From positions 1-16,693 of the forward strand of contig NZ_CALEFV010000331.1 of NCBI RefSeq assembly GCF_937877005.1: 16,693 nucleotides of DNA, given 5' to 3'. The notes beneath the pieces are model-generated. The model saw nothing but the letters and a program-made list of their open reading frames with translations. It did not search any database and was not told where the DNA came from. This document shows, piece after piece, positions 6,493-14,544 of the stretch; within the stretch, counting starts at the first letter, position 1, and each line of letters opens with the position of its first letter. The stretch is from an uncultured Fibrobacter sp. (lineage in GTDB: Bacteria > Fibrobacterota > Fibrobacteria > Fibrobacterales > Fibrobacteraceae). A program made the translations under genes and the position numbers.

Positions 6493-9027
6493 TTACAATG
6501 AAAAACCGTATAGGAGATGTTTCGGGGAGGCGCTGAACAGGGTCTGGTTCATAATAAAGGGGGTGCCCGAGCCTCCTGGAGTACTGAATCTGCGCTCCAC
6601 CTTTCCGTTATTCAGCGAAATTCCAACCACTTCGTTGGTCTGATCGATCCATGCAATTCCATCCTTGACCATCGGAGCCGAGAATATGGATCCGTTGCCC
6701 TGGTATTTCCATAAGGGCGCTCCAGACTCTGTATAGAGCAATATGGACTGGTCTGAAAGGCTCACCATGATTTTCTTTTCGTTTTGGTGATGAACAATCT
6801 GCAAAGATGTGATGGGCGATTCTACAAGAATTTGGGATGGTTGTCGATCCATTTGCAAACGGTTGAATAGGTAAAGTCTGTTGGAACTAGCTGCTATGAT
6901 GACTGTTGAATCGGCAGATTGCATGTGCATGATGGTGCCTGGAATTTTCTTGGTTGCATTTTTACGCGAAAGTCCTGCAGCGTCATCGAGTTCCTGGTAT
7001 TCACCCTCAAGATTACAGAGAATGAGCGTATTGTCATTCTTTGCAATCAAGAACGGAACTGAGAAAATCTTCCTGGACCATGCGAGTTTGTTGTCTGCCT
7101 TCAGGATCTTAAGCAGGAAACCGTTCCAGGTGCAGATATAGATCGAACTTTCTGTTACGAGTGCTTTAAACGCTTTTCCAGGAAGCTGAAGTGTTGTCGG
7201 TGGATTTTCCTTGTTGAGGTCAAAAATCGAAAGGTTATACCCGGAGGCGATGACGAGCGTATTTTCGTCATTGTCGATAACAGGGCTGTTGTCTTGTTTG
7301 CCGATGTTTCTTACCCAGCGTGTTTCTCCGTTTTCCGGATTCAGGCAGAAAAGCCTGTTGGCAGAGGGATCTATGGTATACAGGTTCTTCTTGCCTTTGA
7401 AAAACTGAGGGTAACGGGTCTTGGGCGATATCGGCAGCATGCTTACGAATTTTGCTCCGATGGATTTGCTGTATTGATCCAAAATGAGCTGAGTTGTCTT
7501 TGGGTTGGCGGAAGATAGTCGTACTGCTTCGGACCATGCCCGTTGCACTTCTTTCTCCTTCCCTTTTTCACCTTCGAGGATCATTGCCCTGTAAAACCAT
7601 CCTTCTGCATTGCCGGGTTCCAGTTTGAACAGGGAATCGAGCGTCAGCTTCAGTTCTTCCTGCTGATCTGTTTCATAAAGTTCCTTTGCCTGCTGTGCAA
7701 GAAGGCTGGATGCAAGAGGCTTTTGTCCGTAATAATGCGGGGAGATTGCTGTGAGTTGCTTGTTACCGAAATCTAGATAGATGGCTTCGTTGGTATAGAT
7801 GGGTGGACGAACTACCGGACGTGTAAAATTGAAATGCCAGAGGGGCCGTAGTAGAGTGTCGACCGTGATGATGCTTCCTTCGTCAGAGAAAAGACCTAAT
7901 GTGCCTTTAGCTATGGGATAGGCGTTGGAGGCGTCGCTGTGGGCTGCAGCCAGGATGATTCCGCTATTCCTGTCAATGATTGAAATCTTACCCGATGCTT
8001 CGAGCGTTGCAAGGTTGTTGTTGAATATGAAGAGATTCTCTACCTTGGAAATGCCTATTTTCCATAACGGAATTTTTTCCCGTTTGATTTTGTAGGAATA
8101 CAGGACATTTCCGGATACCAGAAAGATCTGGTTCTTGTAAATTAGGACATCCTGAATGACGTCGAACTGGGCTAGTGTCCTTTTTTCGGAGGCATCTTCG
8201 GCTGAGATGAAGTGTAGTGCATTGTCGGTACAATTGAGTATGTATTCGTTTGTTGTCTCGCTGAAACCATTGATTCGGCAGCCGCTATATTTTTCGGGTA
8301 TCTGGAGGACGATCCCCTTTTTATCGATAAGAGTGAGTTGCTGTTCCCCTTGGACAAGAAGCTGGTTTTCTCGAGTATAGATTTCTAGGACATTGGATAC
8401 GCCGTAAATCCTATTCGGCTTGTTTGCGAGAAAAGATTTGAAAATAAGGCTATCCCTTGTTGGACCCTGGTACCAGATGCCTTTGGGAGAAATGTCGAAT
8501 ACGGAGGTGTTTTCGGGAAGTCGTATCGACATGTCGATGATTTTTTCATCGGAAATCTTCTTTATGGTCCTGTTCTGCATTAGCAGGAAGGTGGGGCTTT
8601 CTCCGAAAGTCTTTTCTATCGGGGTCGCAAGCGACAATGCTTTGCGTTGCAGCATTTCTGGTTGAGTGCTATTGGCTCCTTCGCGTTCGGCAAGCCAATA
8701 GGCCTTGGCGATATCGTTTGTCCTGGAAAGGCTCTGGCTGTAATAGAAATGGGCGGATTGACTATTGTTTGAAATTTCCTGAATCTTGCCTAAATAGAAA
8801 AACGCTTTTTCCTTGTCGTCGTCATCGCCTTCACGGGATATTTTTTCCAGAAGCTTGACGGATTCGTCGACTTCTCCTTTCATTTCGAAAAGGTAGAGAG
8901 CCTCCTGAATCGAAGATTCCATTTTTTCGGCGAAGGACAAAGAAATACTTCCGCATAGACACAGCAGTAGCAAAACTGTGTTCTGCGAAAGGGTTTTCAA
9001 TGTTGATGTCGTCTCTTTGTACTTCAC
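6493..9027 (-). CDS. Secreted TPR and PQQ-type beta-propeller protein, unknown function
   Basis: I do not recognise a named family. The 844-residue product starts with GTG and has a signal peptide: hydrophobic core about 18-32 ending in SFA, then E34. A helical TPR-like segment follows (about 37-105). A first run of beta-propeller-like repeats spans about 150-440, a second TPR-like segment about 445-520 (including LEPGNAEGWFYRAMILEGE), and a second propeller run about 540-844 with PQQ-like units such as NPENGETRWVRNIG and SGAPLWKYQG. Such proteins usually act as scaffolds or ligand-binding platforms in the periplasm or at the outer membrane. It starts 15 bp after the response regulator stop, so it is very likely co-transcribed with the two-component system and may be its sensing partner. 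That role is an inference. Confidence 0.75.
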   Translation of the reverse strand: MKYKETTSTLKTLSQNTVLLLLCLCGSISLSFAEKMESSIQEALYLFEMKGEVDESVKLLEKISREGDDDDKEKAFFYLGKIQEISNNSQSAHFYYSQSLSRTNDIAKAYWLAEREGANSTQPEMLQRKALSLATPIEKTFGESPTFLLMQNRTIKKISDEKIIDMSIRLPENTSVFDISPKGIWYQGPTRDSLIFKSFLANKPNRIYGVSNVLEIYTRENQLLVQGEQQLTLIDKKGIVLQIPEKYSGCRINGFSETTNEYILNCTDNALHFISAEDASEKRTLAQFDVIQDVLIYKNQIFLVSGNVLYSYKIKREKIPLWKIGISKVENLFIFNNNLATLEASGKISIIDRNSGIILAAAHSDASNAYPIAKGTLGLFSDEGSIITVDTLLRPLWHFNFTRPVVRPPIYTNEAIYLDFGNKQLTAISPHYYGQKPLASSLLAQQAKELYETDQQEELKLTLDSLFKLEPGNAEGWFYRAMILEGEKGKEKEVQRAWSEAVRLSSANPKTTQLILDQYSKSIGAKFVSMLPISPKTRYPQFFKGKKNLYTIDPSANRLFCLNPENGETRWVRNIGKQDNSPVIDNDENTLVIASGYNLSIFDLNKENPPTTLQLPGKAFKALVTESSIYICTWNGFLLKILKADNKLAWSRKIFSVPFLIAKNDNTLILCNLEGEYQELDDAAGLSRKNATKKIPGTIMHMQSADSTVIIAASSNRLYLFNRLQMDRQPSQILVESPITSLQIVHHQNEKKIMVSLSDQSILLYTESGAPLWKYQGNGSIFSAPMVKDGIAWIDQTNEVVGISLNNGKVERRFSTPGGSGTPFIMNQTLFSASPKHLLYGFSL

Positions 9028-9042
9028 TTTCTTTCTCTACGA

Positions 9043-9753
9043 TTATGCGTCAAACTTGTAGCCGGCACCCCTCACGGAAATGATGATTTTCGGATCGGCG
9101 AGGTCGTCTTCGATTTTTCGACGTAAGTTTGCTATATGATTGTCAACGGTTCGGGTAGAGGGCATGTTTTCGTCGGTATATCCCCAGATTTCCTTGAGAA
9201 TGTCTTCTCGTAGCACGACTTCGCCACGGTGAGCCCAGAAATATTTTAGAATCAGGTATTCGCGTGTAGTCAGATCCAGAGGGATGCCACCTTTGGTTGC
9301 CACGAATTTTTTGATGTCAACGCGAATGTTGGCGAATTCAAGAACATCCGGTACTGTTGCTGCAGAACCATTGCCTTGCGGTTCAATGCGGCGGCGGAAC
9401 GCCTTGACGCGTGCAAGCAGTTCGAGAATAGAGAACGGCTTAGTAACGTAGTCGTCGGCGCCCATTTCAAGTCCGGCAACCTTGCTTGTCTCTTCGGTCT
9501 TTGCGGTGAGCATGATGATATATGTTTCCGGGTGCTTGTTGCGAATGTAGCGGCAGACTTCGAACCCACTTTTTTTCGGAATCATCAAGTCAAGGAGGAC
9601 TAGGTGTGGTTGGTAGGAGTCTGCTTTGGCAATGGCTTCCTCTCCGTCGCAGGCCGTTTCTACGGTGTAACCTTCCATTTCGAAGTTGTCCTGTAGACCT
9701 AGACGAATAATTTCTTCGTCTTCGACAATCAAAATTTTGAAATTCTGTGACAT
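9043..9753 (-). CDS. OmpR/PhoB-family DNA-binding response regulator
   Basis: The 236 residues form a receiver domain (about 5-118) and a C-terminal winged-helix DNA-binding domain (about 138-234). Receiver residues are canonical: acidic pair E11-D12, phospho-acceptor D55 (VLLDLMIP), T83 (IIMLTAKT) and K105 (YVTKPF). The winged helix carries the OmpR-family stretches LDLTTREYLIL and RTVDNHIANLRRKIEDD. It begins 1 nt after the stop of the histidine kinase gene, so the two are surely co-translated and act as a pair. The regulon cannot be read from the window. The adjacent downstream TPR/propeller gene is the obvious first candidate for regulation or functional partnership. Confidence 0.94.
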   Translation of the reverse strand: MSQNFKILIVEDEEIIRLGLQDNFEMEGYTVETACDGEEAIAKADSYQPHLVLLDLMIPKKSGFEVCRYIRNKHPETYIIMLTAKTEETSKVAGLEMGADDYVTKPFSILELLARVKAFRRRIEPQGNGSAATVPDVLEFANIRVDIKKFVATKGGIPLDLTTREYLILKYFWAHRGEVVLREDILKEIWGYTDENMPSTRTVDNHIANLRRKIEDDLADPKIIISVRGAGYKFDA

Positions 9754-9754
9754 G

Positions 9755-11818
9755 TTATTCTGCCTTTTTGAACTTGACGGTAAAGGTGGATCCTTTGCCT
9801 GGTTTGCTGACTAGAGAAATAGTTGCCTTGTGAGTTTCTGCGACTCTTTTGACGGTTGCAAGTCCAAGTCCCGATCCTTTGGTGCTGCGAGTCATTTCGT
9901 CACCCACCCTGTAGAAATCATTAAATATATTCTTTTGCTCGCTTGTCGCGATGCCGACACCGGTGTCTGCTACCGAGAAAACGACCCAGTCTTCGTCGCT
10001 CTTGACTTCGATGCTGATATCGCCGGGCGCATTGGTGTACTTAATAGCGTTATCGATCAGGTTTTGAACTAGGCTGTAAAGGGCGGTGTAGTCGCCCATG
10101 ACAAATACATTGGGTTCGAAATGCGTATAGAAGGTGAGTCCCTTTTCGACTCCGATATCCTCTACCGCATCAAAAACTTTCTTGGCGCAAATGGAAAAAT
10201 CTAGCCGTTCCCACTTGAAGGCGCCTGTTCCGTGCTCCATACGAGTGTAGTTCAATATGGCTCCGATCAAGTTTTCCAGTCGGGACGCTTCCTTGCCGAT
10301 GAGTGTTGAGTATTCCTGAACTTTTTCGGCCCTCTGGAGTCGACCTCGCGCCATCATCTCGGCAAACATCTTGATGGAGGTGAGGGGTGTCTTCAGTTCA
10401 TGGGAAACGCTCGAAAGGAAGTTGGCTTTCATGGCGAGAAGTTTGCGCTCTTGTGTAATGAAGCGGAACATGAAGAAAGATCCGAAAATGACTGTGATGA
10501 GGGCGAAAAGCATTAAACCGTACATGAGGAACATACGCTGACGAGTTTCCTTGCGTATGTCCTGCATATCTTTTTCATATAGTGTAAATTCCCAGCCTAG
10601 CGCTTCGGATAGATGCTGCTGTTCGATAATCGGAGCGTTTTCCGGAATTTCGCCAAGCAATAGTTTTTCTCCGTTTTCGGTAATCGAAAATGGAATGTTC
10701 TTGTAACTTTGTACGGTAAGCTTGAGTTTGCTCAAAAAACGGGCTCGATAAGCGTCGGGATCAATTTTGGCAATCACGACTTGGTCCCCCGATAGGAACG
10801 GGTAGGACATCTTGAATAGAATGGCGTCGTCGCGATTCTGAAACAGGAGCCCCTTCTTTGAAGAAATTTCATCATCTAGGAGTTCTTGGAAACGATCCTT
10901 GTAACGGTTGAGAATGTCGATATAGCCTAGCTGACGATTGAAGTTCTCGCGTAAATTCCAAAAAGCTTCTCTCTTGTCCTGTGATAGGTTCTCGAAGGAA
11001 AGAATCTGGGTAAAAGTCGTTTCAAAGAAAAATTTTGAAGAGGCTATTTCGTCAATGTCCCTTCTTTCAAGAAAAGAAGAAAGAACCGCTAGGCTGAAGT
11101 CCTGGGCTTCTTGGTGTTTGCGTTGCTTTACCAGAATTTCGAAGTGAAGCAAATGAACGGCATAGGTCAGGTCGTGGTATAGATAGCCCTGTTGGTGCGG
11201 GTTGTTTTCAAGAATGGATAGCAATTCCAGGGCTTCGTCATATTTTTTTTCTTTATAGTAGAAACGGATGATTCCTAAGAGGTTCTGTACCTTTTCTTCG
11301 GGACTGTCAAAAAGGAATCCGGTCGGTCTTAGACTGCTAGATCGTTTATTTAGGTATATCTTCTTTGCAATATCGTTTGTCAGTCCCCTGTGCTCGTCCT
11401 GAAACAACCTCTTGTCCTGAATCGTGGCTACGCTTCTAGGAAAACTGTTAGGACTATAAAACTTTTTGGAGGTTAAGTCAGGGTAAACGAGATTGTTCTT
11501 GTTGAATAGAAATATGGCTTCAATTCCCTCGACTGACTTAAATTCAGTAGCGTGTCCGAAGTCAAGCAGCCCCTGTGGTTGCTCGTAAAGGAACAAAGAG
11601 GCTGCTTTGGTTTCTTCATTGATTTTGTTTTGTTCTTTATCAATAATCTCATTGATTTCGTTCTGGAACGAGGCTAGGTTCTCGTCAAAATTTTTCTTGG
11701 CGAGGTAAATTTCGTTTTGGATGTTTCTGAAGCTGAGGAACGAAAGAATTGCCGTAGGGAGAATGATTCCCCCTGCAAACAAAAGGACGAACAGCAGATT
11801 GTTGCGTGAAACCTGCAT
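9755..11818 (-). CDS. Membrane sensor histidine kinase with large TPR-like extracytoplasmic region
   Basis: The 687-residue kinase has a first membrane span at about 8-28 and a second at 430-452. Between them is an unusually long (~400 residues) extracytoplasmic region: an initial coiled-coil-like helix (about 35-75), a TPR-like helical stretch (about 176-255, with KKYDEALELLSILENNP), and a segment near 320-425. The cytoplasmic part holds HisKA with phospho-acceptor H473 (SVSHELKTPLTS) and a HATPase_c domain: N box QNLIDNAIKYT (585-595), G1 VADTGVGI (D618), G2 GSGLGLATVKR. No HAMP domain is evident between TM2 and HisKA. The ATG at 11818 is preceded by AGGCGG. It forms an operon with the response regulator and the TPR/propeller gene. 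The stimulus is unknown; an envelope protein or glycan ligand is plausible. Confidence 0.92.
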   Translation of the reverse strand: MQVSRNNLLFVLLFAGGIILPTAILSFLSFRNIQNEIYLAKKNFDENLASFQNEINEIIDKEQNKINEETKAASLFLYEQPQGLLDFGHATEFKSVEGIEAIFLFNKNNLVYPDLTSKKFYSPNSFPRSVATIQDKRLFQDEHRGLTNDIAKKIYLNKRSSSLRPTGFLFDSPEEKVQNLLGIIRFYYKEKKYDEALELLSILENNPHQQGYLYHDLTYAVHLLHFEILVKQRKHQEAQDFSLAVLSSFLERRDIDEIASSKFFFETTFTQILSFENLSQDKREAFWNLRENFNRQLGYIDILNRYKDRFQELLDDEISSKKGLLFQNRDDAILFKMSYPFLSGDQVVIAKIDPDAYRARFLSKLKLTVQSYKNIPFSITENGEKLLLGEIPENAPIIEQQHLSEALGWEFTLYEKDMQDIRKETRQRMFLMYGLMLFALITVIFGSFFMFRFITQERKLLAMKANFLSSVSHELKTPLTSIKMFAEMMARGRLQRAEKVQEYSTLIGKEASRLENLIGAILNYTRMEHGTGAFKWERLDFSICAKKVFDAVEDIGVEKGLTFYTHFEPNVFVMGDYTALYSLVQNLIDNAIKYTNAPGDISIEVKSDEDWVVFSVADTGVGIATSEQKNIFNDFYRVGDEMTRSTKGSGLGLATVKRVAETHKATISLVSKPGKGSTFTVKFKKAE

Positions 11819-11873
11819 TGCCGCCTACAATGGAATGTGAACGGATAGCTCCGGAAAATAGAGAGCGACAAGG

Positions 11874-11899
11874 CTGCCGACTATTAATATAGTCAGCAG
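11874..11899. promoter_or_regulatory. Inverted repeat upstream of the histidine kinase operon
   Basis: GACTAT (11879-11884) and ATAGTC (11889-11894) are separated by TAAT and flanked by CTGC/GCAG with one mismatched pair, giving a near-perfect 26-bp dyad. It lies between the LysM gene stop and the kinase start, about 56 bp upstream of the kinase ATG. No T-run follows, so it looks more like an operator or a -10-containing dyad than a terminator. Role is unproven. Confidence 0.4.
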
Positions 11900-11937
11900 A
11901 AACAGGGCTATTAGATTTATTAACAACAGGTGCCGAA

Positions 11938-13116
11938 TCACTTGGCGAAATTGGCTCGGTGAGTGATGGAAACCCTGTGTCCTGTTTCCACTCGGCGACT
12001 GTTGGAGTAGATTTCGCGAATCAGTACTGCGGCATGGTTATCCATTGCTCGAGCAATGATTCCGCGTCCCAGGAGACGGGGTGGAATGGTCTTGTCGCTG
12101 CGGTCATCTTCCCAGATTGCTACGGCATCACCGGTGTTGTAGTTTTGTTGGGTTCCGCGGTCAATCAAAACATAGGCATAGGCGCCGATAATGAGCATCG
12201 GGTCTATGGAGTAAAGAATTGTTGCAAGGGAATCGAATTTGGCTTCCTTTTCTGACGTGAATCCGGTTACATTAAGTGTGGCAAGAGGCTTTTTGAGTTT
12301 AGCCTTAGACTGATTGATCTTTATTTCGCGGAATGTATGAACCACTTGTGCTCTTGATAAAGTGTCTCCGATGGCGGTAATCTTGGCGTACCCGGCTAGG
12401 CGGAGCAATGCGAACTTTTCGAATCCGCTTCCCTTGGCTGTTGGAACCTCAATGGCCTTGGCGTCGATAATTTCAACGAGATCACCCTTTTTTGCCTTGA
12501 TGTCCGTCTTTTTCCCGATTCCAATGACCACTTCAGTTTCGGGCATGTGGATAAGCGGTTCCTTTTTTTCTCCGGATCGAATCGAGAAAAAGCGTTCGTC
12601 TTTCTTAAGAGAATCGATCGTATAGATTTCGGGGGCGTGTAACTGGTAGTATCCGTTGAATATCTTGGGAGCGGGACGCTGGCTATAAATGAAGGTATCT
12701 TCAACCTTCGGCTTTTTCTTGGCTTTCTTGTCCTTGTCACGGAGGTTGCCGAGCATGTTCTCAAAATCATTGTTGCGATCGTCGTTGTCATCGCAACCGG
12801 CGTTTGTGACGGCATAGCCCTTGCCTTTCGGAAGCATGGAGTCTGCGATAGCGGCATTACAGGGGTGCTTGCTCTTTTCAACCTGAATCACGTTTTCTTC
12901 GCGCAGACTGTCTCCCAGGTAAATGGAATCGCCCGGATAAATCCAGTGAGGATCCTGGATGTGGCGGTTGTTTTCCCAGAGGTCAGGCCAGGCGAAGGGG
13001 TCCTTAAGGAATTCGTCGCTCAAGTCCCAAAGGGTATCGCCTTCCTTGACGATATAGGCTGACGCCACCAGGGCCGAAAGTCCAAGACAGACAGATGCAA
13101 GTTTAAAAAGTCGCAT
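11938..13116 (-). CDS. Secreted LysM-domain protein
   Basis: The 392-residue protein has a signal peptide (hydrophobic about 4-19, cleavage likely after A-S-A20) directly followed by one LysM domain (about 20-67: YIVKEGDTLWDLSDEFL, then YPGDSIYLGD), which binds peptidoglycan or related glycans. A charged low-complexity linker follows (about 105-138, acidic DDNDDRNND then lysine-rich). The rest is a mostly beta, unrecognised region to the C-terminus with stretches such as LIIGAYAYVLIDRG and VRIT-like ends. ATG 13116 is chosen because AAAAGGA lies 5 nt before it and a proper signal peptide starts there. An in-frame extension up to 13284 would overlap the upstream gene. It lies 34 bp after the TrmA-like gene, so is probably co-transcribed. 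Role: envelope anchoring, otherwise unknown. Confidence 0.85.
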   Translation of the reverse strand: MRLFKLASVCLGLSALVASAYIVKEGDTLWDLSDEFLKDPFAWPDLWENNRHIQDPHWIYPGDSIYLGDSLREENVIQVEKSKHPCNAAIADSMLPKGKGYAVTNAGCDDNDDRNNDFENMLGNLRDKDKKAKKKPKVEDTFIYSQRPAPKIFNGYYQLHAPEIYTIDSLKKDERFFSIRSGEKKEPLIHMPETEVVIGIGKKTDIKAKKGDLVEIIDAKAIEVPTAKGSGFEKFALLRLAGYAKITAIGDTLSRAQVVHTFREIKINQSKAKLKKPLATLNVTGFTSEKEAKFDSLATILYSIDPMLIIGAYAYVLIDRGTQQNYNTGDAVAIWEDDRSDKTIPPRLLGRGIIARAMDNHAAVLIREIYSNSRRVETGHRVSITHRANFAK

Positions 13117-13121
13117 AATAA

Positions 13122-13127
13122 TCCTTT
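13122..13127 (-). promoter_or_regulatory. Ribosome binding site fixing the LysM gene start
   Basis: AAAGGA on the minus strand ends 5 nt before ATG 13116. It decides between this start and an in-frame extension reaching 13284, which would bury the signal peptide 56 residues inside the protein. Confidence 0.7.
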
Positions 13128-13150
13128 TACAGGCAGTTTTCCTTAATAAT

Positions 13151-14479
13151 TTAACCTTTTCTTTGCTTAAAAGTCGGACTTCCTTGGCTAAAATGCGGAA
13201 TTTCGCTTGTTTTTTTGCGTGAAATCCTTTCTTGTGGGCGTTGAACATTGCGGGAACGCTGCTTTTGGAGCGGATTTTGTCCAAGAATTCCTGCTCGATC
13301 TGGTACGAATAGGAAAAGAACTTCGAATTTTCCGCTACCGGGTTCTAGGTATAGGGGGATGTTCTTACGAAGCATGTAGCCATAGTTTCGAAATTGCTTG
13401 ATGGTATGACTAGCGACTTCGAGGTCTCCGGTCTGAAGCAGAATTCGTTCGGGACGAGATTGCGCTGCCATTTGTGCGACACCCTGGGCGAGAGGCTCGT
13501 CTCCCGGAAGATTGAAGTAGAATGTCCAGCGGCCTTCGTTTTCTTCCTTGCTGAAGAACTTTCCGAAGAAATCCTGTTCTACATGTCCGCGGATAAAGCG
13601 CATGTTGTCGTTGATTACATTACGGGCATTCTGACGCGAAGACATCATGGCGTATTCTCGGCAGTCCATCGAAACGACTTTTTTGAACAAATTAGCTAAA
13701 GAGGCGCTCACATAGGAACTGCCGGAATAAAATTCAAAGAAGGAATCTTCGGCGTTCGGGTGAATGGCGTCTTCAATGCGCTTGGGAAGTCCCATCCATG
13801 CGTCACGGATTCTGGGGGACCAGTCCAGTACATGCATGCAGATTCCCGTTTCTCCGATGGGCATAAAGTCATTTCCGAAAGCCCTCTTGACTTCGACTTT
13901 CATGGGGGTTGTTCCTATTGGGTCAAAAAGCAAGTCGGGTAGGCATTGAACATGGTGACAACTGATAATCTTGGGACAGTTTCTTTGTACAAAATCTATG
14001 AGGGTCTTGTAACCATGTGCCGAATTGCGACCTCTCAAATTGACTTGTACAAGCATTGCGTACCGTCCATCGCCTGTGGCGCGTAGCCAAATTTGACGGA
14101 GAGCCTTGCTAAAGACTCGTAAATGATCCTTTTTAAGTTGCTCGAAAAGACATGTCACTAGTTCTGGGTGTTCCATGCCATGGGCTGGAGCTTCGATGGA
14201 GAGTGTCTCGTGCCCCCCGCGAACAGTCTTGATGATTCGCCAGTCAGCGTGTTCCGAATCCGCATCTGCTGTAAACCATGCCTGAAATTTTCCGGGTATG
14301 CGCTCGTTCTCGGCCCATGCGGCAAGCTGCTGCTTGATGTCCTCAAAAGAGAGGATCGCTTTGCGAACTGGCTTCTCCTTTTTTTGGGGGGCCGTCTGTT
14401 CCTTGTCGCGACGTACGGAATTTCCGCGTGCGCGATTGTTTGTACTTCTAAAATCTTTTTTCATTCTTTCGTTTTTCAT
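13151..14479 (-). CDS. TrmA/RumA-like class I methyltransferase homologue lacking catalytic residues
   Basis: The 442-residue product has a basic disordered N-terminus (1-40), a central part resembling the middle of TrmA/RlmD-type m5U RNA methyltransferases (about 125-235), and a Rossmann-like C-terminal part. The SAM-binding motif is FFEFYSGSSYVS (247-258; the family norm is LDLYCG) with the acidic strand end VVSMD272. The family's catalytic sites are changed. DPPR is replaced by NLPG (323-326), and the nucleophile cysteine of S-C-N/D-P is replaced by Q349-T-G-D. A GYML strand and a C-terminal KFE (E386) keep the family's tail layout. A basic tail follows (about 400-442). Fold assignment is seen by alignment from memory. 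Loss of uridine methylation activity is inferred; it may bind RNA or modify something else. ATG at 14464 is an alternative start. Confidence 0.65.
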   Translation of the reverse strand: MKNERMKKDFRSTNNRARGNSVRRDKEQTAPQKKEKPVRKAILSFEDIKQQLAAWAENERIPGKFQAWFTADADSEHADWRIIKTVRGGHETLSIEAPAHGMEHPELVTCLFEQLKKDHLRVFSKALRQIWLRATGDGRYAMLVQVNLRGRNSAHGYKTLIDFVQRNCPKIISCHHVQCLPDLLFDPIGTTPMKVEVKRAFGNDFMPIGETGICMHVLDWSPRIRDAWMGLPKRIEDAIHPNAEDSFFEFYSGSSYVSASLANLFKKVVSMDCREYAMMSSRQNARNVINDNMRFIRGHVEQDFFGKFFSKEENEGRWTFYFNLPGDEPLAQGVAQMAAQSRPERILLQTGDLEVASHTIKQFRNYGYMLRKNIPLYLEPGSGKFEVLFLFVPDRAGILGQNPLQKQRSRNVQRPQERISRKKTSEIPHFSQGSPTFKQRKG

Positions 14480-14535
14480 TACACATTACTCAATACTAAC
14501 CACTAACCACTAACCACTGTCTACTGTCTACTTCC
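14479..14535. repeat. Degenerate heptanucleotide tandem repeat block
   Basis: From 14494 to 14535 six consecutive 7-mers fit Y-A-C-T-N-N-C: TACTAAC, two copies of CACTAAC, then CACTGTC, TACTGTC and TACTTCC. Two more related 7-mers, TTACACA and TTACTCA, precede them (14479-14492) with a 1-nt slip. The block fills most of the 65-bp gap between two leftward genes and touches the start codon of the TrmA-like gene. It resembles the short tandemly repeated repetitive (STRR) heptamers known from cyanobacteria; any relation is untested. Confidence 0.8.
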
Positions 14536-14544
14536 TATTTTCAA

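Noticed and set aside
11874..11899. Rho-independent terminator of the LysM gene
   Set aside because: The stem is followed by CCTTGTC on the minus strand, not a T-run, so a regulatory dyad fits better.
13117..13284. 56-codon N-terminal extension of the LysM gene
   Set aside because: It overlaps the TrmA-like gene, is lysine-rich without domain character, and would bury a clear signal peptide that has its own ribosome site.
14494..14535. CRISPR-like array
   Set aside because: Units are contiguous 7-mers without spacers, far too short for CRISPR repeats, and no cas gene is present.
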